A stretch of DNA of 40,078 bases from NCBI GenBank assembly GCA_937907685.1, contig CALCXF010000059.1, positions 1 to 40,078 on the forward strand, read 5' to 3'. The DNA is from an uncultured Nostocoides sp. (GTDB lineage Bacteria > Actinomycetota > Actinomycetes > Actinomycetales > Dermatophilaceae). The position numbers and the translations under genes were made by a program. Below are positions 16,177 to 25,704 of the stretch, piece after piece; within the stretch, counting starts at the first letter, position 1; each line of letters starts with the position of its first letter. Below the pieces are notes generated by a model, which did no database searches, was not told the origin of the DNA, and worked only from the letters and a program-made list of their open reading frames with translations.

Positions 16177-17388
16177 TCAGGACTCCTTGCCGTAGTCGGC
16201 GTGGTGGGGGTTCTCCCAGAGGACGCAGCCACCCATGCCGATGCCGATGCACATCGCGGTGAGGCCGTACCGCACGTCGGGGTGTTCCTCGAAGTGCCGT
16301 GCGAGCTGGGTCATGAGCCGCACACCGGACGAGGCAAGAGGATGCCCTGTCGCGATGGCGCCACCCCAGGGGTTGACCCGCTCGTCGTCGTCCGCGATCC
16401 CGAAGTGGTCGAGGAACGCGATGACCTGGACGGCGAAGGCCTCGTTGAGCTCGAGGATGCCGATGTCGTCGATCGTCAGACCGGCCTGGCGGAGCGCCTT
16501 CTCGGTGGCAGGTACCGGGCCGATGCCCATGACCTCCGGCTCGACACCGACGAACCCGTAGGACACGAGCCGCATGCCCACCGGAAGGCCGAGCTCGGTC
16601 GCCGCGGTCTGCGAGGCGAGGAGGCACGCGGTGGCTCCGTCGTTGAGGCCTGCCGCGTTTCCGGCAGTGACGTTGCCGTGCGGCCGGAACGGCGTCTTCA
16701 ACGCACCGAGCTCCTCGAGCGTCGTGCCGGGGCGGGGCGGCTCGTCGACCGTCGCGAGGCCCCAGCCCCTCTCGACGTGCCGTGTCGCCACCGGGACGAG
16801 GTCGGGCTGGACCTTGCCGGCTGCATAGGCGGCGGCGAGCCTGCGCTGGCTGGTCACGGCATACGCGTCGCACCGCTCCTTGGTGATGTGCGGGAAGCGG
16901 TCGTGGAGGTTCTCCGCGGTCTTGCCCATGACGAGGGCCGACTCGTCGACGATGCGCTCGGCGACGATCCGCGGGTTGGGGTCGATGCCCTCACCCATCG
17001 GGTGGCGCCCCATGTGCTCGACGCCGCCGGCGATCGCGACGTCGATGGCGCCGAACCCGATGGAGGACGCGACGTTCGTCACGGCCGTCATGGCTCCGGC
17101 ACACATCCGGTCGATGGAGTAGCCGGGGGTCGTGGCCGGCAGGCCGGACAGCAGGCCAGCCAGCCGGCCGAGGGTCAGGCCCTGGTCGCCGATCTGGGTG
17201 GTGGCAGCGATGGCCACCTCCTCCACCCGCTCCTTGGGCAGCTCGGGGTGGCGGCGGAGGAGCTCGCGGATGCACTTGATGACGAGGTCGTCGGCGCGGG
17301 TCTGGGTGTACATGCCCTTCTCGCCGGCCTTGCCGAACGGGGTGCGGACGCCGTCGACGAAGACGACGTCCTGGAGTGCGCGTGGCAC
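16177..17388 (-). CDS. fadA: Acetyl-CoA C-acyltransferase (thiolase)
   Basis: A protein of 403 aa that cleaves 3-ketoacyl-CoA with CoA, the last beta-oxidation step. The thiolase signature is complete: nucleophile Cys96 (IDRMCAGAMTAV), NEAFAVQV, the His motif GGAIATGHPLASSG, and the C-terminal Cys in CIGIGMGGCVLWE. The GTG at 17388 has GGGAGG five bases upstream. It heads an operon with fadB 3 bp downstream, the usual pairing for a multienzyme complex. A perfect 18-bp palindrome lies just upstream of its -10 box, so control by a TetR-like fatty acid regulator is likely. Confidence 0.95.
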   Translation of the reverse strand: MPRALQDVVFVDGVRTPFGKAGEKGMYTQTRADDLVIKCIRELLRRHPELPKERVEEVAIAATTQIGDQGLTLGRLAGLLSGLPATTPGYSIDRMCAGAMTAVTNVASSIGFGAIDVAIAGGVEHMGRHPMGEGIDPNPRIVAERIVDESALVMGKTAENLHDRFPHITKERCDAYAVTSQRRLAAAYAAGKVQPDLVPVATRHVERGWGLATVDEPPRPGTTLEELGALKTPFRPHGNVTAGNAAGLNDGATACLLASQTAATELGLPVGMRLVSYGFVGVEPEVMGIGPVPATEKALRQAGLTIDDIGILELNEAFAVQVIAFLDHFGIADDDERVNPWGGAIATGHPLASSGVRLMTQLARHFEEHPDVRYGLTAMCIGIGMGGCVLWENPHHADYGKES

Positions 17389-17447
17389 GGTGGCCTCCCT
17401 GGGCTGGGGTGGGGGAGGGACCCGGTCGTCCTCGGCCCCAGGGGTCC

Positions 17448-17470
17448 ACCGTACTAAGCGGACGCTTAGT
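17448..17470 (-). promoter_or_regulatory. Promoter and palindromic operator of fadA-fadB
   Basis: ACTAAGCGGACGCTTAGT (17453-17470) has perfect 8-bp arms with a 2-bp centre. It abuts a TACGGT -10 box on the minus strand (17448-17453), about 60 nt upstream of the fadA start. Size and symmetry resemble operators of TetR-family fatty acid degradation repressors. The regulator is not encoded in this window. Confidence 0.65.
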
Positions 17471-17497
17471 GCCCTAGAGGCCCCGGCGTGACAGGCG

Positions 17498-17886
<389 letters not shown>

Positions 17887-17890
<4 letters not shown>

Positions 17891-18183
17891 CGGGGGGTCC
17901 TCTCGTCGGGGTGGTGCCACCGTTCGCGCAGCGGCGCCAACGGAGCGGTGTCGAGGTCGTGGAAGGTGTAGCGGCCCTCGCGCCGCCGGGTCACGAGCCC
18001 GGCCGTCTCGAGCACGTCGAGGTGCTGAGAGATCGCCTGCCGGCTGGAGGTCAGACCGTGAGCGGTCGTCATCCGGGCGCACAGCTCGAACAGGGTCTGG
18101 CCGTCGCGCTCGGACAGCGCGTCGAGCAGGGCCCGGCGCGTCGGGTCGGCCAGCGCCTTGAACAGGGCGTCCGCGTCATCCAC
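17887..18183 (-). CDS. ArsR-family winged-helix repressor
   Basis: About 98 aa, with the ArsR/SmtB fold: ALFKALADPTRRALLDALSERDG, recognition region GLTSSRQAISQHLDVLETAGLV, and the beta-wing TRRREGRYTFHDLD. No metal-binding cysteine motif of the ArsR type is seen, so the ligand is probably not a metal; this group often accompanies VOC or SRPBCC proteins. Start: GTG at 18183 lies 7 nt after a TATTGT -10 box, so it is probably leaderless. A TTG at 18201 in the same frame would lie inside the promoter. The operator in the spacer of its own promoter predicts autorepression. Confidence 0.88.
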
Positions 18184-18190
18184 GTCCTCG

Positions 18191-18220
18191 ACAATAGGCA
18201 AGCAGCCACTTGCCTGTCAA
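18191..18220 (-). promoter_or_regulatory. Strong promoter with inverted-repeat operator for arsR-VOC
   Basis: On the minus strand there is a consensus -35 TTGACA (18215-18220), an 18-bp spacer and a -10 TATTGT (18191-18196). The inverted repeat AGGCAAG-N6-CTTGCCT (18196-18202 and 18209-18215) fills the spacer, overlapping each hexamer by one base. A repressor bound there would exclude RNA polymerase. Confidence 0.8.
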
Positions 18221-18367
18221 CCCGAGGAGGACGAGGGGTCCCGACACGCCGATGGTTCGAGTCGCACGCCGGCGGGTCGTGGCCCCTCGACTCAGCCAGC
18301 TGGGCGCGCCGGATGGGTTTGTGGGCCGATTGACTCTCTCGACCAGGTGCGGCCGTCGTGCGGCCGG

Positions 18368-19597
18368 TCAGTCGGGGAACTGCGCGAAGGCCGCGACGAG
18401 CATCGGTGCCACGATCTCCGCCTGCCACGGTCGCGCCCCCTGGTCGAGCAGGGCTCGGGTGAACGCCGCCTTGTCCCGGTCCGAGGGCGGCTGCCACACG
18501 ACGCGGCGCAACGGGTCGGGCGAGCACACGTTCTCCACCGGGATGACGTGCTCCTCGGCGAACGCGATGAGCGCGGCCCGCGTGGCCCCCAGCCGGTCGG
18601 CGGCCACGGGGTTCTTCTCGGCCCAGACCCGCGGCGGAGGAGGGCCGTCTGGCGGCAGCGTACGAGGCGGCAGGTCGTCGTCGGGGATCTCCGACGCCCG
18701 CCGCACCGCCTCGATCCACTGACGGCCGTAGCGGGCGATCGCCCGGTGGCCACGGGGGAGGTCGGCGGTCGTCTGCGGCGCGCTCGCGGCGATCTCGACG
18801 AGCGCGGCATCCGGCAGGACCCGCCCGACGGAGGTGTCGCGTTCGCGGGCGATGTCGTCGCGCACGTACCAGAGCTCACGGACGATGGCGACCGAGCGGC
18901 GGGAGCGCAGCGCGTTCATGCCGGACGTCCGACGCCAGGGATCGGTCCGCTCGGTGGGTGTCCACCTCAGCAGCGCGTTGAACTCCTGCCTGGCCCACTC
19001 CGCCTTGCCCTGCATCGCGAGGTCGACGCCCATGAGGTTGCGCAGCTCGTCGAGCACCTCGACGTCGAGCGCCGCGTAACGCAGCCACGGCTCGGGCAGC
19101 GGCCGGGTCGACCAGTCGACCGCTGAGTGCTCCTTCGCCAGGGTCAGGCCCAGGTAGTGCTCGACGACCGCGGCGAGGCCGACCCGGGGGAGGCCCAGGA
19201 TGCGGGCGGCCAGCTCGGTGTCGAACAGCTGCCGGGGGCGCAGGCCCACCTCGGCCAGGCAGGCGAGGTCCTGGGTGGCCGCGTGCAGGATCCACTCCGC
19301 GGCACCGATGGCCCGGTCGAGGGGCGAGAGGTCGGGACAGCCGATGGGGTCGATGAGCCAGGTGCCCGCCCCGTCGCGACGCACCTGGACGAGATAGGCC
19401 CGCTGGCCGTAGCGGTAGCCGGAGGCGCGCTCGGCGTCGATGGCGACCGGCCCGCTGGCCGCGGCGATCGCCGCAGCAGCGCGCTCGAGCTCGCGCTCCG
19501 TCTCCACGACGTGAGGCACGCCGTCGGCCGGCTCGACGAGGGGGACCGACCGGGCGGTCGGCTCCTCGGAGGCTGTGGCGGCGGTCTCGTGGCTCAT
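18368..19597 (-). CDS. rnd: Ribonuclease D-like 3'-5' exonuclease with HRDC domain
   Basis: A protein of 409 aa. The DEDDy exonuclease core has Asp54 and Glu56 ([20 protein letters not shown]), Asp110 ([14 protein letters not shown]), and Tyr174 with Asp178 (YAALDVEVL). An HRDC nucleic-acid-binding domain follows at ~230-310 ([33 protein letters not shown]), as in RNase D, which trims tRNA 3' ends. It is distinct from polymerase I proofreading domains. The ATG at 19597 directly follows the TGA of the DUF3000 gene, so the two genes form an operon. Confidence 0.93.
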   Translation of the reverse strand: MSHETAATASEEPTARSVPLVEPADGVPHVVETERELERAAAAIAAASGPVAIDAERASGYRYGQRAYLVQVRRDGAGTWLIDPIGCPDLSPLDRAIGAAEWILHAATQDLACLAEVGLRPRQLFDTELAARILGLPRVGLAAVVEHYLGLTLAKEHSAVDWSTRPLPEPWLRYAALDVEVLDELRNLMGVDLAMQGKAEWARQEFNALLRWTPTERTDPWRRTSGMNALRSRRSVAIVRELWYVRDDIARERDTSVGRVLPDAALVEIAASAPQTTADLPRGHRAIARYGRQWIEAVRRASEIPDDDLPPRTLPPDGPPPPRVWAEKNPVAADRLGATRAALIAFAEEHVIPVENVCSPDPLRRVVWQPPSDRDKAAFTRALLDQGARPWQAEIVAPMLVAAFAQFPD

Positions 19598-20182
19598 TCA
19601 GCGGCGAGGCCCGGGAAGCGCGACGACGCCCTCGGGCAGGGGAGGGAGGCCGGCGATCGTGCACAGCAGGTCGGCCCAAGCGAGCAGGTGCGCGCCGACC
19701 TCCGCACCCAGCGGGGTCCACGAGGCGCGCACCTCCATCTCGACGCTGGCGGGCCGGTCGGCCAGCCCGGCGAAGCCCTGCGAGACGACGCGGGTGACGG
19801 TGCCCGCCTCCGCGACGTACTTGACCCCGCGCGTCGCGAGCGCGTCGACCAGCCAGCTCCAGCCGACCTCGCCGAGCAGGGGGTCGGTCGCGAGCTCCGG
19901 CTCGAGCTCGGCCCGCGCGAAGGTCACGGCGCGCCACTGACCCCCCCACGGCTCGGGCGCCGAGGGGTCGTGGAGCAGGACGAAGCGGCCGGAGGCCAGG
20001 TCGTCGTCCGGGTCACGGGGGTCGGCGACGTCGGCGGTGAGCGCGACGGCATGCGGCGCGATGCGCTGGGGGGCGGGCACCTCGGTGAGGCGGATCTCCG
20101 GCCGCAGCCGGGCGCCGTGGAGGGCTTCGAGAGCGCGGGCGAACTCGGGCGACTCCCGGCCGGTGACGGTGCGGCTGGACAC
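19598..20182 (-). CDS. DUF3000 family protein
   Basis: A protein of 194 aa typical of the actinobacterial DUF3000 family: [59 protein letters not shown], and a helical C-terminus around [33 protein letters not shown]. The function is unknown. In actinobacteria it commonly lies between the RNase D gene and hemE, as here. The GTG at 20182 lies 6 nt after a TACATT -10 box, so it is likely leaderless; a second in-frame GTG at 20185 would be too close to that box. Confidence 0.9.
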   Translation of the reverse strand: MSSRTVTGRESPEFARALEALHGARLRPEIRLTEVPAPQRIAPHAVALTADVADPRDPDDDLASGRFVLLHDPSAPEPWGGQWRAVTFARAELEPELATDPLLGEVGWSWLVDALATRGVKYVAEAGTVTRVVSQGFAGLADRPASVEMEVRASWTPLGAEVGAHLLAWADLLCTIAGLPPLPEGVVALPGPRR

Positions 20183-20188
20183 CACAGC

Positions 20189-20194
20189 AATGTA
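20189..20194 (-). promoter_or_regulatory. -10 box, leaderless promoter of DUF3000-rnd
   Basis: TACATT on the minus strand, 6 nt before GTG 20182. Confidence 0.55.
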
Positions 20195-20270
20195 TGCCGT
20201 GCGGCCGCCACGGGCGCGCGGGCACGCCGGAGCCGGCAGGGCCGTCGCCCGGGGCGGGTGCGGCACCTCG

Positions 20271-20276
20271 TAGTCT
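20271..20276 (+). promoter_or_regulatory. -10 box, leaderless promoter of the EamA permease
   Basis: TAGTCT, then 6 nt, then GTG 20283; no ribosome binding site. The gene is divergent from DUF3000. Confidence 0.55.
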
Positions 20277-20282
20277 CGGTCG

Positions 20283-21107
20283 GTGCTCAGCGTCCTCGCC
20301 CTGGCGTCGTCGGTCGCCTGGGGAACCGCCGACTTCTTCGCCGGCGTCGCCTCCCGGCGCCGTCCGGCGGTGGCCGTCGTGGGGTGGACCCAGGCGCTGG
20401 CGCTGCTCGTCATCTCGGTGCTCGTGGCGCTTCGGTGGGGCACCGTGACGTGGGACGGGTGGCCCCTCTGGGCGCTGGCGGCCGGGCTCTCGGGGATGAC
20501 CGGGCTGATCTGCTTCTACTCCGCGCTGTCCGCCGGCACCATGGGCGTGGTCGCGCCCATCGCTGCACTCGGTGTCGTCGTGCCGGTGGCCCTCGGCGTC
20601 GCGACCGGCGAGGCTCCGTCACCGTGGGCCTGGCTGGGGATGCTCGTCGCCGTCGTGGGGGTGACCCTCGCCTCCGGACCCGAGCTCAGCGGGGAGGTGT
20701 CCGCGCGGCCGGTCGTGCTCGCCGGCTGCGCGGCCGTCGGTTTCGGCCTGGCGCTGTTCTGCCTGGACCGCGGCGCCCGCGTGTCCACGCTGCTGACCCT
20801 GTGGGGGATGCGGGTGACGTCGGTGACGATCCTCGTCGTGGTGGCGCTGCTCCTGCGGTCGGCAGGTGGTGTCACGGCCCGCGAGCTACCGGCTCTGCTG
20901 GCGATCGGCTGCGGAGACCTTGCTGCCAACGCGCTCTTCGCGGTGGCCTCCTCGCGTGGCCAGGTGAGCGTCGCGTCGGTGCTCGGTTCCCTCTACCCCG
21001 TGGTCACGACGGTGCTGGCGCGCGTCGTCCTCCACGAGCGGCTTCGGCGGGTGCAGCAGGTCGGGGTCGTTCTCGCCGTCGGAGGGGCCGCGGTCGTCGC
21101 TCTCTGA
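20283..21107 (+). CDS. EamA/DMT-family membrane permease
   Basis: A protein of 274 aa with about ten hydrophobic helices in two five-helix repeats, the drug/metabolite transporter (EamA) architecture. The first repeat starts [23 protein letters not shown] and ends [16 protein letters not shown]; the second ends with the family-typical [41 protein letters not shown]. The transported compound is unknown. GTG at 20283 follows a TAGTCT -10 box by 6 nt. It is divergent from DUF3000 and 62 bp upstream of hemE, and could be cotranscribed with it. Confidence 0.9.
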   Translation: MLSVLALASSVAWGTADFFAGVASRRRPAVAVVGWTQALALLVISVLVALRWGTVTWDGWPLWALAAGLSGMTGLICFYSALSAGTMGVVAPIAALGVVVPVALGVATGEAPSPWAWLGMLVAVVGVTLASGPELSGEVSARPVVLAGCAAVGFGLALFCLDRGARVSTLLTLWGMRVTSVTILVVVALLLRSAGGVTARELPALLAIGCGDLAANALFAVASSRGQVSVASVLGSLYPVVTTVLARVVLHERLRRVQQVGVVLAVGGAAVVAL

Positions 21108-21169
21108 GCCTCGACAACCGCGGGCGGAGCTCTCACCCACTGCCCCGAGGGATGCGAGGATGTCGCGTC

Positions 21170-22267
21170 GTGACACCCCCCGACACGACGACCCCCACGC
21201 CGCACCGGGCGCCTGTTCCCGGCGACGCCGTTCGGGCAGCCACCTCCGGCTCGGCCCTCGTGCGAGCCGCTCGGCAGCAGCCCGTGCCGCACACCCCGGT
21301 GTGGTTCATGCGGCAGGCGGGGCGCTCCCTCCCGGAGTACCGCGCCGTGCGCGAGGGCGTCGGGATGCTCGAGTCGTGTCGGCGCCCCGACCTCGTCACG
21401 GAGATCACCCTGCAACCGGTGCGACGGCACGGCGTCGACGCGGCCATCTTGTTCTCCGACATCGTCGTGCCGCTCGCGGCCATCGGGGTCGACCTGGACA
21501 TCGTGCCCGGCGTCGGCCCGGTCGTCGCGCACCCGATCCGTGCGCGCGGCGACCTCCGGCAGCTGCGCGACCTCCGTCCGGACGACGTGCCGGACATCAC
21601 CGAGTCGGTCGGGATGCTCGCCGGCGAGCTCGGTGTGACCCCGCTCATCGGCTTCGCCGGCGCGCCCTTCACGCTTGCGTCGTACCTCGTGGAGGGCGGG
21701 CCGTCGAAGAACCACGAGCACACCAAGGCGCTCATGCACGGCGACCCTCGGCTGTGGCACGACCTCTGCGCCCAGCTCGCCCAGATCTCCGGGGAGTTCC
21801 TGCGGGTGCAGGCCGAGGCAGGGGCGTCGGTGGTCCAGCTCTTCGACTCGTGGGCCGGCGTGCTGAGCCGCGCAGACTACACGGCATCCGTCCAGCCGCA
21901 CTCGGCAAGGGCGCTGGCCGCGGTCGCCGACCTCGACGTCCCGCGCATCCACTTCGGGGTCGGAACCGGTGAGCTGCTCGACCTCATGGGCGAGGCCGGC
22001 GCGGACGTCGTCGGGGTCGACTACCGGGTGTCGCTGGCTGACGCTCTCGACCGGCTGCGGGGCCGGTATGCCGTGCAGGGGAACCTCGATCCGGCGCTGT
22101 TGTTCGCACCCTGGGAGCCGCTCGCCCGCAGGGTGCGAGAGATCGTCGACGAGGGCCGCGGGGCGCCGGGCCACCTCTTCAACCTCGGCCACGGCGTCCT
22201 GCCGGACACCGACCCGGACGTCCTGACCCGCGTCGTCGACCTCGTCCACGAGGTCTCGGCTCGCTGA
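21170..22267 (+). CDS. hemE: Uroporphyrinogen decarboxylase
   Basis: Decarboxylates uroporphyrinogen III to coproporphyrinogen III (365 aa). The conserved substrate-binding segment is [18 protein letters not shown], with Arg48 and Arg52, followed by [45 protein letters not shown], and near the C-terminus [11 protein letters not shown] and [16 protein letters not shown]. The GTG at 21170 gives a normal N-terminus; an ATG at 21152 is in frame but has no spaced ribosome binding site. The next heme enzymes, hemY/cgoX and chdC, lie just beyond a convergent lipoprotein gene. The stop is separated by 1 bp from that convergent stop. Confidence 0.96.
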   Translation: MTPPDTTTPTPHRAPVPGDAVRAATSGSALVRAARQQPVPHTPVWFMRQAGRSLPEYRAVREGVGMLESCRRPDLVTEITLQPVRRHGVDAAILFSDIVVPLAAIGVDLDIVPGVGPVVAHPIRARGDLRQLRDLRPDDVPDITESVGMLAGELGVTPLIGFAGAPFTLASYLVEGGPSKNHEHTKALMHGDPRLWHDLCAQLAQISGEFLRVQAEAGASVVQLFDSWAGVLSRADYTASVQPHSARALAAVADLDVPRIHFGVGTGELLDLMGEAGADVVGVDYRVSLADALDRLRGRYAVQGNLDPALLFAPWEPLARRVREIVDEGRGAPGHLFNLGHGVLPDTDPDVLTRVVDLVHEVSAR

Positions 22268-22268
22268 C

Positions 22269-23252
22269 TCAGGCGCTGGGGGGCTCAGGATGCACGACCG
22301 CCGGCACCGGTCGGGTGCCGCGGCGCCGCAACCACACGACGAGCGGGACGCCGACGAGCGCCGCGAGGACCGCGAAGGGCAGGAGCGCGCCGAGCGCGGT
22401 GAGCAGCACCGTGACGGACGTCGTGAAGGCGTCCCACCCGGCGGCGAGCCCGGCCAGGAACCCGGTGTCGTCGTCCCGGTCCTCCAGTGCCGTCTCGTCG
22501 GTGCTCAGGGCCACCTCGATGGGCGCCAGTTCGACCGCGTCCTCGAGCGCCGCGAGCTGAGTCTGAAGGGACTCCAGGTCGGCCTGGCGGCGCGACAGCT
22601 CGGCCTCCAGGCTGACGATGTCGGCGAGCCGGGTGGCCTCCCCCATGAGGGCGCGCACCCGCTCGACGCTTGCCTGCATCGTCTTCACTCGGGACTCCGT
22701 GTCGACGTACTGCGCGGTGACGTCCTCGGTCGAGGTGTTGCGTGAGTGGACCTCGCCGACCGCGGCCAACCGGTCCAGCGTCTCGTCGAGGGCACCGGTC
22801 GGCACCGAGATGGTGATGGTGCTGAAGCCGCCGAGGTCAGGCGACTCCGGCTCGCTCGAGATGGCCTCGGACAGAACCATGCCCCGAGCGGCTGCGGCAA
22901 TCGCGCGCACCTTCGCGGCCGCCGCGTCGACGTCCGCCACGGTGAGCGCGATGTTCGCCTGCCGGGCGAGCTTGCGGTCCTGCACGGCGGGGAGGACGGC
23001 GGGCGCGTCCGGGACCGTGGTGCCGGTGTCGCGAAGGGCTTCTCCGCCGGCGCCCGACTGGTCTCCGCCCTGTGCCGTTGCCGGGGTCTCGACAGCCGAG
23101 CCGGCCGAGTCGGCCGAGTCCGCGCCCTGGCTGTCAGCACCTCCTGTGCTGCACCCGGCCAAGGCGGTCAGCCCGGCCGCGACGGCGATGGCGGCGACCG
23201 CCGTGGTGAGCGGGCGCGTGACGCGGCGCGTGGGGCGGACCTGTGTATGCAT
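22269..23252 (-). CDS. DUF4349 domain lipoprotein
   Basis: A protein of 327 aa exported as a lipoprotein: a basic N-terminus, hydrophobic stretch and lipobox LTALAGC with Cys34. After a Ser/Gly/Asp-rich linker comes the DUF4349 domain (ARQANIALTVADVDAAAAKVRAIA, STITISVPTGALDETLDRLAAVGEV, VTAQYVDTESRVKTM). A coiled coil follows (EATRLADIVSLEAELSRRQADLESLQTQLAALED), and a C-terminal transmembrane helix (LLTALGALLPFAVLAALVGVPLVVWLRRRG) leaves a short cytoplasmic tail. The role is unknown. The ATG at 23252 has GGAG eight bases upstream. It is convergent with hemE and divergent from hemY. Confidence 0.92.
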   Translation of the reverse strand: MHTQVRPTRRVTRPLTTAVAAIAVAAGLTALAGCSTGGADSQGADSADSAGSAVETPATAQGGDQSGAGGEALRDTGTTVPDAPAVLPAVQDRKLARQANIALTVADVDAAAAKVRAIAAAARGMVLSEAISSEPESPDLGGFSTITISVPTGALDETLDRLAAVGEVHSRNTSTEDVTAQYVDTESRVKTMQASVERVRALMGEATRLADIVSLEAELSRRQADLESLQTQLAALEDAVELAPIEVALSTDETALEDRDDDTGFLAGLAAGWDAFTTSVTVLLTALGALLPFAVLAALVGVPLVVWLRRRGTRPVPAVVHPEPPSA

Positions 23253-23402
23253 GTGAGTCTCCTTCGTCGTGGTGCCTGAGCCTTCGGCGTCCGTTCGGCC
23301 GCCGCGGTTCCGGGACCCTGGTCTCGATCCGGTCACGACTGAGGGCCGGTGCTGCGGAGACCGCCGGCAGGGCGGCCGCATACTGCGTGAGAGGCTGAGG
23401 AC

Positions 23403-24885
23403 ATGCCCACCTCGGCCGTCTCGACCCGGCCCCACGTCGTCGTCGTGGGCGGTGGGATCGCCGGTCTGGCTGCAGCCCTGGGGGTGCTCGACGGGCTGCC
23501 CACGGCCGAGGTCACCGTGCTCGAGGGGAGCGACCGGCTGGGCGGCAAGCTGCGGTTGGAGCCGGTGGCCGGGCATCTCGTGGACGTGGGCGCCGAGTCG
23601 CTGCTGGCTGTCCGGCCGGAGGCGGTCGCCCTCGCCGCTCGCGTCGGGGCTGGCGACGACGTGGTGGCCCCGTCGACGACCTCCGCCGCGGTGTGGTCTC
23701 GCGGCGCCCTGCGCCCCCTGCCCCGCGCCACGCTGATGGGCGTCCCGACCGATCCGGACTCGGCCCGGGGCGTGCTCGCCGACGACGAGGTCGAGCGACT
23801 CCGTGCCGAGCAGGAGTGGCCGGGAGGGGCTCTCCAGGAGGACGTCGCGGTGGGGAAGTATGTGGCAACCCGGCTCGGACAGGCCGTCGTGGACCGGCTC
23901 GTCGAGCCCCTGCTCGGTGGGGTCTACGCGGGGCACGCCAGTCGGCTCTCCCTGCGGGCCACCCTGCCAACCCTGTGGGAGAGGGCTACTCGCGGCGAGA
24001 CCCTGCTCGCGGCACCCGCGAGTGGCCCGGCAACCCTCGAGGGCGGCACCTGCCAGTGGCCCGGCAAGCCCCGAGGGGGGCGGACCACGCCCCGCGTTCG
24101 CCGGTCTCGTCGGGGGGGTCGGCCGCCTTCCGGGTCTGGTTGCCGACGTGCTGCGCTCCCGAGGTGCGGCCCTGCGTACTCTCGCCGTCGTTCGCCGGCT
24201 CGAGCAGGTGGGCGACGGGTGGCGGCTCGTTCTCGGCTCGGCGGCGACCCCGGAGGTCGTGGACGCGGACGCGGTGCTCCTCTGCGTGCCGCCGACGCCC
24301 GCAGGGAGGCTGCTGGCCCCGCACGCGCCGACGGCGGCCCGGGTGCTCGGTGAGGTCGAGACGGCCTCCACGGCGGTCGTGACCCTGGCGGTGCAGAGGG
24401 CCGGGCTCGGGACGCTCCCCGGGTCGGGGTTCCTCGTGCCTCCGGTGGAGGGTCGGACCATCAAGGCGAGCACGTTCAGCGGGAACAAGTGGGCGTGGAC
24501 CGGCGACCTCTCGCCCGACCTCGTCCACCTGCGTGCCTCGGTCGGCCGGGCGCGGGAGGAGGCCGTCCTCCAACGTGCGGACGACGAGCTCGTCGAGGTG
24601 TCCGTCGCGGAGGTCGGCGAGGCGCTCGGGCGCCGGCTTCCGCGCGTCGTCGACGCCCACGTCCAGCGCTGGGGCGGCGGGCTCCCGCAGTACGCCGTCG
24701 GGCACGTGGACGCCGTCGCGGCCGTCCGGTCCGAGGTCGCACGGCTGCCCGGTCTCGAGGTGGCCGGCGCCGCCTATGACGGCGTCGGCGTGCCCGCCGT
24801 CATCGCCTCCGCGACCCGGGCGGCAGCCGCCACCGTCCACCACCTCAGCACGACCCCCACCCATCGAGGAGACCGACCTGCATGA
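23403..24885 (+). pseudogene. hemY: Coproporphyrinogen III oxidase (HemY/CgoX type), frameshifted by duplication
   Basis: An FAD enzyme that oxidises coproporphyrinogen III to coproporphyrin III in the pathway used by Gram-positive bacteria. The N-terminal part starts with the dinucleotide fold HVVVVGGGIAGLAAALGVLDG, then VTVLEGSDRLGGKLRLEPV and VDVGAESLLA; the C-terminal part ends with RWGGGLPQYAVGHVDAV and a second FAD segment [11 protein letters not shown]. The frame breaks at ~24044 because of an imperfect 34-nt tandem duplication. Removing 34 nt restores one frame of 482 aa, a normal length, and no other lesion is seen. As chdC follows with a 4-bp overlap, loss of this gene would be harmful, so assembly error or a very recent mutation is likely. 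Confidence 0.9.
24011..24078. repeat. Imperfect tandem duplication breaking hemY (offset 34 nt)
   Basis: Copies at 24011-24044 and 24045-24078 agree at 29 of 34 positions. In the two successive frames they encode APASGPATLEGG and APASGPASPEGG, that is, the same protein segment twice. Confidence 0.9.
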
Positions 24886-25607
24886 CCGAGCCCAGCCGCC
24901 CCGCCCCTGCCAAGCCCGGCGCCTCCCGGATCCGCGAGATCAACGACACCATCCGCTACGCCATGTGGTCGGTGTTCGCCGTCGCCGAACCTCTCGGCGA
25001 CGAGGACCGCGGCGCGCTCGCGACCGAGGTCGAGGAGCTGTTCACCGACCTCGCGTCCCGCGACGTCATCGTCCGCGGCACGTACGACGTCGCCGGCCTG
25101 CGGGCCGACGCGGACGTCATGATCTGGTGGCACGCCGAGACGATCGAGGCGCTCCAGGAGGCATACCACGCGTTCCTGCGCACGGCATACGGGGAGCACC
25201 TGGACCCGGTGTGGTCCGTCGCGGCGCTGCACCGTCCGGCCGAGTTCAACAAGAGCCACATCCCCGCCTTCATGGCCGACGAGGAGGCGCGGAGCTACAT
25301 CTGCGTCTACCCGTTCGTCCGGTCCTACGACTGGTACCTGATCGACGACCAGGAGCGCCGCGACATGCTCGTCGAGCACGGGAGGATGGCGCGCGACTTC
25401 CCCGACGTCCGCGCCAACACGATCGCGTCGTTCGCCCTGGGCGACTACGAGTGGATCCTCGCGTTCGAGGCCGACGAGCTGCACCGCATCGTCGACCTCA
25501 TGCGCGAGCTCCGGGCGTCCAGGGCGCGGATGCACGTGCGCGAGGAGGTGCCGTTCTACACCGGACCGCGCGTGCCCGTGCGCACGCTCGTCACCCGCCA
25601 GCGCTGA
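24882..25607 (+). CDS. chdC: Coproheme decarboxylase (HemQ-type, chlorite dismutase fold)
   Basis: Decarboxylates coproheme to heme b, the last step of the coproporphyrin-dependent pathway (241 aa). The fold is recognised from [64 protein letters not shown] and [10 protein letters not shown]. Predicted catalytic Tyr143 (CVYPF) and axial His166 (EHGR) are 23 residues apart, the same spacing as Tyr135 and His158 of the Corynebacterium diphtheriae enzyme. The ATG at 24882 overlaps the hemY stop by 4 bp, so translation is probably coupled. Its presence implies that HemY and a coproporphyrin ferrochelatase also operate. Confidence 0.95.
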   Translation: MTEPSRPAPAKPGASRIREINDTIRYAMWSVFAVAEPLGDEDRGALATEVEELFTDLASRDVIVRGTYDVAGLRADADVMIWWHAETIEALQEAYHAFLRTAYGEHLDPVWSVAALHRPAEFNKSHIPAFMADEEARSYICVYPFVRSYDWYLIDDQERRDMLVEHGRMARDFPDVRANTIASFALGDYEWILAFEADELHRIVDLMRELRASRARMHVREEVPFYTGPRVPVRTLVTRQR

Positions 25608-25692
25608 CCCGCTTCCCTCCGGGAAGGACGGCGCACATGGTCGCGCCGCCCAAAGGGGCCATGCGCACCCCCTGGCCCTTCTGCGCTCTGGG

Positions 25693-25698
25693 TAGGTT
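25693..25698 (+). promoter_or_regulatory. -10 box, leaderless promoter of the kinase-fold gene
   Basis: TAGGTT, then 6 nt, then GTG 25705; no ribosome binding site. Confidence 0.55.
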
Positions 25699-25704
25699 CG
25701 TCGG

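Noticed and set aside
18240-18275. A GGTTCGAGTC segment resembling a tRNA T-arm
   Set aside because: No acceptor stem, D-arm or anticodon stem can be drawn around it; it is a chance match in a GC-rich spacer.
19127-21169. A very long plus-strand open frame upstream of hemE
   Set aside because: It runs antisense through RNase D and DUF3000 and has Arg/Gly-rich shadow composition; hemE homology begins only after 21170.
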